From Patescibacteria group bacterium (GTDB taxonomy: Bacteria; Patescibacteriota; Minisyncoccia; Phycocordibacterales; SBAW01), in the NCBI GenBank assembly GCA_019752125.1, contig JAIEMM010000011.1:1-35223 (forward strand): a stretch of 35,223 nt of DNA, read 5' to 3'. The stretch's first letter is position 1. Each line of letters opens with the position of its first letter. Shown piece by piece: positions 19,649 to 26,660 of this stretch. Under the pieces are notes generated by a model. That model searched no databases and was not told the DNA's origin. It saw only the letters and a program-made list of their open reading frames with translations. Made by a program: the position numbers and the translations under genes.

Positions 19649-20551
19649 TTATACCGTGCAGCCTTTTTGAAAATCCCAATTGATTTTCGCTATATCGGGA
19701 ATACAAACCAAACCATACCCTCGTACTTTGCTCCTAAAGATGCCCCCTACGTAAAAATTGCATCGGATGCGTTTGAAATAGTCATATGTGCGGAGCACCA
19801 CATCCCCTGCAGGGTTTTTATTTGAGCCGTTCCACTCTCCTCCATGCTCAATAAACTGTCGGGCTATTGTATAAGCACAGACATCTGCAACTTGTAAGAA
19901 ATTTTCAGACGAAGATTTTTTAAAGGTCACGTCGTCTATGTTTCCATAAGAAGGCACATAGATATTTGCCATGCCTTCATTTTTTAGGTACACGCCCTGC
20001 AGTTTATTGTGCGCTCCTCTGGTGATGGAGAGTGATGATTCCATCTGATCGAATACGACTGAACAACCTCCGCCGCAATAAGAGTGGATACGCTCAAGTA
20101 AAACCTGAGCGGCTTTCAAGAGAGGTGTCCCTTCTGGTTTATTGCGAGACGGGCCATAGTAACGCTTATCAAATACGGTCGCAAAAAGTTTCATGCGATC
20201 TGCGTTTTTAGCGATGAGGTCAAAATACTCTTCGCCAAATTGGTTAAGCTGCTCTGGAGTAATGCCATATGGATCGAGGTAGTACTTTTTTCGCTTATCT
20301 GGGATTCTCATCCAGACCGATTTAACCTCCACGTCATAGGTGCCAAAATACTTCTTCTTTAGTGCATTGAACTGATCATTCAAATCCTTAAGATCCGCAT
20401 TGTCGATACTCACACCACAAAGAACAAAATAGTTCCCACGCCAAAACGCCTCATTGCCTTTGTATGGAGGAGGATTATCAACGAATTCTTTAGCGTGAGG
20501 CGTGACATACTCCTTACTGCCGCTGTCGTCTATAAAAACTGTTCTGGCCAT
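19649..20551 (-). CDS. DUF3800-like protein
   Basis: MARTVFIDDSGSKEY N-terminus, VVFDQMES, and C-terminal ENFLQVADVCAYTIARQFIEH, typical of DUF3800. Confidence 0.82.
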   Translation of the reverse strand: MARTVFIDDSGSKEYVTPHAKEFVDNPPPYKGNEAFWRGNYFVLCGVSIDNADLKDLNDQFNALKKKYFGTYDVEVKSVWMRIPDKRKKYYLDPYGITPEQLNQFGEEYFDLIAKNADRMKLFATVFDKRYYGPSRNKPEGTPLLKAAQVLLERIHSYCGGGCSVVFDQMESSLSITRGAHNKLQGVYLKNEGMANIYVPSYGNIDDVTFKKSSSENFLQVADVCAYTIARQFIEHGGEWNGSNKNPAGDVVLRTYDYFKRIRCNFYVGGIFRSKVRGYGLVCIPDIAKINWDFQKGCTV

Positions 20552-20624
20552 TGAAACAGACTACACCCTTGGGGTTACGAGAACAATAATTTCTGCACGC
20601 AGATCATGGTGTGGATATAAAACC

Positions 20625-20652
20625 TTGTCGCTCAACCATGAGGGTATATACT
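20625..20652 (+). promoter_or_regulatory. Candidate sigma70-type promoter for a ncRNA
   Basis: TTGTCG (20625-20630), 16-nt spacer, TATACT (20647-20652); predicted TSS ~20658-20660. Confidence 0.5.
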
Positions 20653-20657
20653 TTGTA

Positions 20658-20838
20658 CTGTGGAACATGACGATGATGATTTGCTTTGTATCAAAAACTT
20701 GCCTAAATTAGTGTTCTAGCCACAAAGGACCCTTATACCATGTGCGGAGCATCGAGCTAAAACCTCATGTTCCACAGACTGGGGCAATGTTTGAAAAAGC
20801 ATTTCTTCGGTGCTCCGCATTAGGTGTAAGGGTTTTTT
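20658..20838 (+). ncRNA. Candidate ~180-nt structured ncRNA with interleaved helices and terminal U-run
   Basis: CTGTGGAACATGA (20658-20670) / TCATGTTCCACAG (20765-20777) perfect 13 bp; 20730-20756 pairs with 20806-20832 (21 WC + 4 G.U of 27), followed by TTTTTT. Confidence 0.55.
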
Positions 20839-20956
20839 CTTTGTCACGCTACTCCTGCACAGGGCAACTCGTGTGCAGGTCAGGCAGGATAATAGCCGCA
20901 ACCGCATCAACCGATGCGGTTGGCAGAAGCTGCAAGAAACGCAGAGAAGATGCCAT

Positions 20957-21088
20957 ATGGCACGACAATCTCGTCTCGCTGGCCGTGACAAGTACGGTCA
21001 GTTTGAGGAACTCGACAAGGCACGGGAAAAGAAGAGCTCGACTGTTGAGCACCTTCCACTTCCGGGCTACGGCGACGTAGATAGGTAG
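20957..21088 (+). CDS. Small ORF (43 aa)
   Basis: MARQSRLAGRDKYGQFEELDKAREKKSSTVEHLPLPGYGDVDR; ATG 20957; no homolog recognised. Confidence 0.35.
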   Translation: MARQSRLAGRDKYGQFEELDKAREKKSSTVEHLPLPGYGDVDR

Positions 21089-21203
21089 AAACATGGGGAG
21101 TTAGGTCATCCCACCCAGTTGCAAACTGTTTGGCAATTGGCAGGGGTGACTTAACAGTAAGGGCGTCCCCAGCCCTAGTCGGCAGACGAAAAATGTAGCC
21201 GCA

Positions 21204-21353
21204 ATGAACACAAAATTTGCGCATTGCCATCTCGATCCAGAGACTGGTTTGGTCTGGTGCCAGCACCATAACGGTAGTTGGGCGCCACCATTTCAGGCCT
21301 ATGACATTGAAGATGGTGAGGACGGTGAACGCCAAACGGCCACCACCTCATAG
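21204..21353 (+). CDS. Small Cys/His-containing ORF (49 aa)
   Basis: MNTKFAHCHLDPETGLVWCQHHNGSWAPPFQAYDIEDGEDGERQTATTS; not in the supplied track; terminator follows at 21388. Confidence 0.3.
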   Translation: MNTKFAHCHLDPETGLVWCQHHNGSWAPPFQAYDIEDGEDGERQTATTS

Positions 21354-21387
21354 AAGCAGCAGCCGTTTGGAATCTTAAGAAATGGGT

Positions 21388-21412
21388 CGAGGGAAACTCC
21401 CTCGGCTCTTTT
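21388..21412 (+). terminator. Rho-independent terminator
   Basis: CGAGGGA-aac-TCCCTCG followed by GCTCTTTTC. Confidence 0.75.
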
Positions 21413-21525
21413 CTATTTTAGCGCACGTTGGCGCTTGCATACCCTACCAATCCACATTCAGTGTGACAAGTTCATCATGATATTAATGTGAGGGTATAGG
21501 GATTTTAGCTATATTTTATAAAGAT

Positions 21526-21548
21526 TTTACTGCACTAGGTGCAGTAAA
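21526..21548. repeat. 23-nt palindrome, left copy of an inverted pair
   Basis: TTTACTGCAC-TAG-GTGCAGTAAA, perfect 10-bp arms; its first 21 nt are the exact reverse complement of 23943-23963. Confidence 0.9.
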
Positions 21549-21648
21549 CACTGCCTGCCGCCAAAACGGACCTTTTAACAGGCATAATTAATTAAGGTCC
21601 TCGGTCTGCTTAGGTGGGCTTTTGCCGCGGAAGTAAGCAAAAACCCTC

Positions 21649-21891
21649 TCATCCGATGACATGATACTTCTGCGTACTTTTGTCTAAATAAAAAATGTGA
21701 TTAATGCGACCAACAGGTCTTTTTGAATCCATTAAAACTCGGTAGGGTCTCGCAATCGCGCTATCTAGAGAAGTGTTCACTCCGTCTATTCCATGGTCGT
21801 ATTTAAACTCAGCGGTAAAAGAAAGAGATTCAGCATATTTTATTTTCTTCCCTGGGAACTGTTTAGCAATTTTATCCTTTAGAGAAAACAT
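21649..21891 (-). CDS. Small hypothetical protein of the HNH cassette (80 aa)
   Basis: MFSLKDKIAKQFPGKKIKYAESLSFTAEFKYDHGIDGVNTSLDSAIARPYRVLMDSKRPVGRINHIFYLDKSTQKYHVIG; 4 nt from the next gene. Confidence 0.6.
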   Translation of the reverse strand: MFSLKDKIAKQFPGKKIKYAESLSFTAEFKYDHGIDGVNTSLDSAIARPYRVLMDSKRPVGRINHIFYLDKSTQKYHVIG

Positions 21892-21895
21892 CCTT

Positions 21896-22879
21896 TTATT
21901 CTTCGTCTAAATAGTCAAAAGTGTGGGCGCCTGGGCCCTCGTGCTGTTTTGCTTCTCTAGTTTGGTGTACGTATTCGTCAGTTGCACGATATTCTTCACC
22001 AAACGGTAGTGCTTCTGAAGATAAAGGATTTGTAGCGAGAGGATTATGTACAACTATAAAATTTTCTCCCATCTCGTTAGAAAGGCGGGGGCTATTTATT
22101 ACATTATCAATGCAATAAATCACGGCACTTATTCCAGCATGAGCTGGATTCGCAAAGAAAGTCATCGATACTTCATTCCCGCTTTTCTTTCTGATATTCG
22201 GCCTTAACTGCCAAAATGCTTCGGGCCCTGCAGGCGGAGTTACTTCGGTACCTGGTACAGGAAAACGAATCGCCTGATGACCAATACCAAACAAGACTTT
22301 TAGTATGAGAGATGGCGGCATCTCAATATGTTCGAGTTCAGAGCGATTTATTGCTATAACATACGGATCTCCCGCAGCGATAAAGCCATTTGTGAGATCG
22401 GATTGATACTTCCTGTATTTTGCATCTAAAGCCGCAGCTACTCGTAACGACATATTCTCTTCGGGTACATTAACAGCGACTCGATAATTCATCTCAGGAA
22501 CTCTATCTGGCCCATCTCCCTTACGGGCTGAAATAGCTTCTATCCATGTTATGCGATTACCATTCTGATCTCTAACGTCAAAATCAGGCCCTGCATCGTT
22601 GTGTGCCCCAAGCATGAATCCTCTATTGATCAGAGTGACTCCTAAGTAAAGCTCCCAAGAACGTGCATTAAAGTTTCTCTTAAAGCTACCTAGAAAGTCA
22701 GTATCAGCGTATGGTTGATACTGTAGCCAAAGGCTTTCCATCCATTGTCTTACCTTTCTGCGCAGACCATACGCACCTTGGCAGATATACCCCGCATCAT
22801 AGTCCGGATGCTGCTTCAGCAAAGCAGCCAATTCTTGATCAGTTTTTATTTCCGGGAAATTGTCTGAAAACAAAGACAT
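21896..22879 (-). CDS. PD-(D/E)xK-like hypothetical protein
   Basis: SWELYLGVTLINRGFMLGAHNDAGPDFDVRDQNGNRITWIEAISARKGDG: alpha-helical Glu, GPDFD, then EA, as in degenerate PD-(D/E)xK nuclease-like domains. Confidence 0.6.
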   Translation of the reverse strand: MSLFSDNFPEIKTDQELAALLKQHPDYDAGYICQGAYGLRRKVRQWMESLWLQYQPYADTDFLGSFKRNFNARSWELYLGVTLINRGFMLGAHNDAGPDFDVRDQNGNRITWIEAISARKGDGPDRVPEMNYRVAVNVPEENMSLRVAAALDAKYRKYQSDLTNGFIAAGDPYVIAINRSELEHIEMPPSLILKVLFGIGHQAIRFPVPGTEVTPPAGPEAFWQLRPNIRKKSGNEVSMTFFANPAHAGISAVIYCIDNVINSPRLSNEMGENFIVVHNPLATNPLSSEALPFGEEYRATDEYVHQTREAKQHEGPGAHTFDYLDEE

Positions 22880-22883
22880 AAAG

Positions 22884-23906
22884 TTATGACAGGTCTACGG
22901 GATGATCCATTTTGTATCCTAGATACGGCTTTTGTCCTGGCGTAAAGCGATAGGCCACCTCTGCTTCTTCTGGGACCGAGTGATTTTCCACAAGAATAAA
23001 CTCATAAGTGAAAATATTGTAGATCTGTATCACGCCTACAACATGTCCGCCTTGGTTCTCGATCCGAACGTTATAGCTATCGCTTGCAAACCTTAGATTA
23101 TCTTTTTCCTCTCCTGTCCAAAAAGGTTTTTGTGTGATTCTTCCCAACAGGGTATCGCCGTCGTATCTAATAAAATTTCTTGCTTTGTCCCATTCAGGCT
23201 TAACTGTCTCTGCCTCGCCAATGTAATAGGTTGCAAAGTTGAATAAAACTTTTGCAATTGCACGTCTATGACGTTTGTCGATCGTGCCTTCAATCGTGCC
23301 CCGCACAATAACTTTTCCATCCGGATCTACGTTTTTAAGAAAAGGGATCTCATCCATCATTTCCTTTTCCCTGTAAGGAATGTTGTATTTCTTTAACTCA
23401 GCGACCACCTCGTCATACCTCTCTTTAGAAGGGCCATATATTCGCATCTGTCGACTCCCTGGAGTTGTGCCGCCATGCTCATCTTCGATGATTTTTACGT
23501 CTTTTATTTGATCCAGTCTGTATCTCTCCCATTTATCTTTTTTTATATTCCAGATCCAAAATTGAGGAAGAAGTAGGCCACCCTTACCAGTTTTTGGATC
23601 TGGGGGGCCAAGTAAAGCCCCACCATACTCTCCATTTTCCTCGGTCTCTTCAAGAGAGAAAATTAGACTCTTGGGCGCACCCTTTGCATCCGAAGTAATA
23701 CCTTTTTTGGATCGAGTGACCCCTTCAATAGTGTCTCGCGCAAGCAACAGATCAAGTTCCTTACCGAAATAAGTGTTGCATTCATCGCAAACATTCCTAA
23801 GAGTCGGAGTGTCAGAGCTGAACTTACCAAAGCTTTGAGGAATGACATGCTCTACCCCTTTAAAGTTTTCAACTCCTTCTTTTTTGCAATATATGCATGC
23901 ATTCAC
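22884..23906 (-). CDS. HNH endonuclease domain protein
   Basis: CIYCKKEGVENFKGVEHVIPQSFGKF...LRNVCDECNTYFGKELDLLLARD: CxxC...EHVIP...N.CxxCN. Confidence 0.88.
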   Translation of the reverse strand: MNACIYCKKEGVENFKGVEHVIPQSFGKFSSDTPTLRNVCDECNTYFGKELDLLLARDTIEGVTRSKKGITSDAKGAPKSLIFSLEETEENGEYGGALLGPPDPKTGKGGLLLPQFWIWNIKKDKWERYRLDQIKDVKIIEDEHGGTTPGSRQMRIYGPSKERYDEVVAELKKYNIPYREKEMMDEIPFLKNVDPDGKVIVRGTIEGTIDKRHRRAIAKVLFNFATYYIGEAETVKPEWDKARNFIRYDGDTLLGRITQKPFWTGEEKDNLRFASDSYNVRIENQGGHVVGVIQIYNIFTYEFILVENHSVPEEAEVAYRFTPGQKPYLGYKMDHPVDLS

Positions 23907-23942
23907 AGTAGATTGAATCTAACATTTCAGAGGGGTCTCTAC

Positions 23943-23963
23943 TACTGCACCTAGTGCAGTAAA
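23943..23963. repeat. Palindrome, right copy of an inverted pair
   Basis: TACTGCACCTAGTGCAGTAAA, exact reverse complement of 21526-21546; 37 nt upstream of the HNH gene start. Confidence 0.9.
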
Positions 23964-24151
23964 TAAGGCGTAGCAGAAAACTCCCTCGAAGAACCCATAT
24001 TTGAAGGCATTTTCTAAAAGTTTTCTGCTGTAAAACACAGTTTTTGGATGTGGATTTATTCACCCTCCAAACATGGGATAATGGGCATGCCAAAACCCGC
24101 AAAAGTCGACTCCGCGAAATTCCAGAAAATAACCTTCAATAAAGCCATAGT

Positions 24152-24799
24152 TTGCTTGGGAAACCCGCAGAGGCCACAGGAGTTTTATCGCAGATCCCTA
24201 ATGATTTCGACATGTACGGAGCGAAGATGGAAATATGGTGGCTAACACGTAAGTTAAAAGGTCGGACTTGGCTCTCATCCTCAGTGTCATGGGGCGAAGA
24301 TGGTGACCTGAAGGTTCAGTACGAACTCGACATGCGGCCTGATAGTGAGTTCAGGCCTGAATTTAAGCTTTCGTATAGCGTAGACGATCGGGACGGAGTG
24401 TCGCAGGACATACACTACTCAGTGTATTTGGATGAAACCCCGGCCAACTACGGAGGGTTCAGGTATTGGTTTTTCTGCCCACTCTCGAAAGACGGGAAAT
24501 ATCGATGTAATCGACGTGTTGCGGTTCTGTATTTCAGTGGAAGATATTTTGGCTGTCGCCAGTGCATTGGCTACGAATACGACTCGAAAAGCATCAATTA
24601 CAGCTCCACCTCCCATCGCTATATTTCAATACTGAAGATGCAGGATATGTCAGAAAATCTTAAACGCTGTACATGGCGCGGCAAGGACACACGACAGATG
24701 AAGCAGTTCAGGAAACTTTGTGAACAGGCAGGCTGTCCGAAGTATGCCGACGCGCTCATTCGTTTACGTTCACGCCGGAAAACTCTAAAGGTGACCTAG
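24152..24799 (+). CDS. Zinc-ribbon-like hypothetical protein
   Basis: GGFRYWFFCPLSKDGKYRCNRRVAVLYFSGRYFGCRQCIGYEYDSKS, a pattern common in mobile elements; start codon uncertain (TTG 24152 or ATG 24212). Confidence 0.6.
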   Translation: MLGKPAEATGVLSQIPNDFDMYGAKMEIWWLTRKLKGRTWLSSSVSWGEDGDLKVQYELDMRPDSEFRPEFKLSYSVDDRDGVSQDIHYSVYLDETPANYGGFRYWFFCPLSKDGKYRCNRRVAVLYFSGRYFGCRQCIGYEYDSKSINYSSTSHRYISILKMQDMSENLKRCTWRGKDTRQMKQFRKLCEQAGCPKYADALIRLRSRRKTLKVT

Positions 24800-25287
24800 T
24801 TCTGTATACTGCTTAGAATGCCGTCGTCGAAGTAGATGTAGTTAGAGCCATATACCCACTGCTCGTTTGTGCCGTCCGCCGTTATAGTGCGGTTAACGTG
24901 ATCCGGCTCACCCCATGCCGCACGTGCCTGCTCTGGGCTCATGCCTATAGCGACTTTCTTTTCGAGTATTAAATCGCAGGCCTTTCGTTTCCAGTCAGTG
25001 TGTTTGGCACAGAGCTTGCCTGCTGGAGTTTCCTGCCATGCTGCGAGTTCGGCCGCTTGTTTTGCAGCGTCTTCGGCGTTAACAGTTGAGTTTGATGGTT
25101 TAGACCCACCAAGGCCGATACTGAAAATCACAAATAGAATTAGGGCTCCTAGAAACCCGGCCACGAACTTGCGCCACACAGTCCATTTATAAATTTTCCC
25201 CTGACAATGAGGACAGCGTGTAGCTGCCTTGTCGACCTCCGCTTTGCAGTGAGGGCAAATGCCTTTCGCTGCGGTTGTGGTGACCAT
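24796..25287 (-). CDS. Zinc-ribbon membrane protein with SmpA/OmlA-like C-terminus
   Basis: CPHCKAEVDKAATRCPHCQGKIY, TM segment, IGMSPEQARAAWGEPDHVNRTITADGTNEQWVYGSNYIYFDDGIL. Confidence 0.7.
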   Translation of the reverse strand: MVTTTAAKGICPHCKAEVDKAATRCPHCQGKIYKWTVWRKFVAGFLGALILFVIFSIGLGGSKPSNSTVNAEDAAKQAAELAAWQETPAGKLCAKHTDWKRKACDLILEKKVAIGMSPEQARAAWGEPDHVNRTITADGTNEQWVYGSNYIYFDDGILSSIQN

Positions 25288-25384
25288 AGTAATAAAAATT
25301 ACCGGATAAATCCGGCGTTTGGACTCAGAAACACTGAGCCCCACGCCAGCTAGGCTTTGCAGCCCCACACCCGTTTCCAGATAT

Positions 25385-25474
25385 GGCCCATCGCTGAGTC
25401 GCTGAACGTGGGGTTCAGTGTCAGCGATGGGTCTTGACGACCTTGCCGTACAGCGATGCTGTGCGGGTTAGGTC
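25385..25474. repeat. Two tandem long hairpins in a divergent intergenic region
   Basis: CCCATCGCTGA (25387-25397)/TCAGCGATGGG (25421-25431) enclosing CTGAAC/GTTCAG; then GACCT..CCGTACAGC-GAT-GCTGTGCGG..AGGTC (25439-25474). Confidence 0.7.
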
Positions 25475-25546
25475 CTTTGTATTCAGTTGTATGCAGTCTT
25501 GCGACCGCACTTTCAATCATAGGTCAAAGTCGGTAATATCTCAATT

Positions 25547-26284
25547 ATGAACGCTCGTGTGCCGAACCCCTCGGCATATTTTGATGAGGCTGAAATATCC
25601 ACAGAGATATTGCGTGTCTTGCCGCGCGGTATGATGGAATTTTTAAAATATAGATTTACGCAAGATGGTGTATATGACCGTAAGACTGCTGATGATTTTA
25701 CTGTGCTTAGAGAACGTCTCGGCAATTCTGAGTATCGATTTACTTCTCCAGAGCTGCAGGCTTTTAAAGAATCATTTATAAGGCTAGATGACGTACTGAC
25801 TGATGACTTTGGGTATGAGGCTCGCCGCGAACATTTTGTGATTCATCAAACTAGGAAAGATGAAGTAAAACAGGATCTACAGAAACTCTTCCCGGTGTTC
25901 GAGAAAGCACACGCTGATCTTGTACGTTCAATGCGTAACTCTCCAGCAACACAAATTTCACTCTCAGCTATGAGCATAAAGTTCAATGATTCCGAAGCGG
26001 CTATTTATTTCGGAGATAAGGTCTGTAAATTACCCCCATTTAAAAATGAGCATTATTTATGCAAATTTATGTTTTCGCAACCAGCAGCTCAACCTATTGA
26101 CTGGTCCGAAGTGAGTCGTGGAATTACTGGTACCGACCCACTCGTCTCTAGAATGGCAACCAAAAAGCTTCAGAGGACGGTCAAAGACGCGGTGTATGCG
26201 GTCAATCATCGTGTTCATGAGGATATTAATAGTTCGGAGGACTTATTTACTTGGAAAGAATTAACGATAACCCGTAACTTTTAG
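25547..26284 (+). CDS. Hypothetical protein (245 aa)
   Basis: Long + strand ORF followed by a clear terminator; no family recognised. Confidence 0.65.
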   Translation: MNARVPNPSAYFDEAEISTEILRVLPRGMMEFLKYRFTQDGVYDRKTADDFTVLRERLGNSEYRFTSPELQAFKESFIRLDDVLTDDFGYEARREHFVIHQTRKDEVKQDLQKLFPVFEKAHADLVRSMRNSPATQISLSAMSIKFNDSEAAIYFGDKVCKLPPFKNEHYLCKFMFSQPAAQPIDWSEVSRGITGTDPLVSRMATKKLQRTVKDAVYAVNHRVHEDINSSEDLFTWKELTITRNF

Positions 26285-26319
26285 CGGTGAGCCGTCAGTG
26301 ACTCACCACCCTTTAAGAG

Positions 26320-26343
26320 AGACTGGCAACTAGCCAGTTTTTT
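26320..26343 (+). terminator. Rho-independent terminator
   Basis: ACTGGC-aacta-GCCAGT-TTTTTT. Confidence 0.85.
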
Positions 26344-26354
26344 GTTTGGGGAAT

Positions 26355-26430
26355 TGAACGCTCCCAAGGCCGTTGCTCATCTGGCGGGTGCTTTCGAGCG
26401 TTCATAACCTGCCAGATGAATAACGGCTTT
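26355..26430 (+). promoter_or_regulatory. Interleaved inverted-repeat leader upstream of the recombinase operon
   Basis: TGAACGCTC (26355-26363)/GAGCGTTCA (26396-26404); 26366-26389 pairs with 26407-26430 (20 WC + 3 G.U of 24). Confidence 0.65.
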
Positions 26431-26463
26431 ATGCATGGTCAGTACCAAGTTAGCGGAGAAATA

Positions 26464-26658
26464 ATGTTGAGCATAGAACAAATGCTGAAAATAGACCCAT
26501 CTCTATCCGAACTAAGTGAAGCGGAGCTAGAGGAACTTCGTGCTTCCCTATATGAAACTGCTCAAATCGGCTTTGACTATTGGCGGGAAAAGAAAGGTGG
26601 TTCCAAAAATCCTATTAGGTCGTTGACATCGGAGGCAGAAGACGCTCCCATTGATTAG
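26464..26658 (+). CDS. Small acidic protein preceding the serine recombinase
   Basis: MLSIEQMLKIDPSLSELSEAELEELRASLYETAQIGFDYWREKK; ATG 26464 preceded by GCGGAGAA; ends 2 nt before the recombinase. Confidence 0.65.
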   Translation: MLSIEQMLKIDPSLSELSEAELEELRASLYETAQIGFDYWREKKGGSKNPIRSLTSEAEDAPID

Positions 26659-26660
26659 GT

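Noticed and set aside
26366-26430. Integron attC-like site
   Set aside because: attC sites are nested imperfect hairpins with RYYYAAC/GTTRRRY core sites; here the repeats are interleaved, no such cores were recognised, and no tyrosine integrase is present.
26416-26463. Upstream ATG start for the small pre-recombinase ORF
   Set aside because: It lies inside the B' arm without an SD; ATG 26464 has GCGGAGAA at proper spacing.
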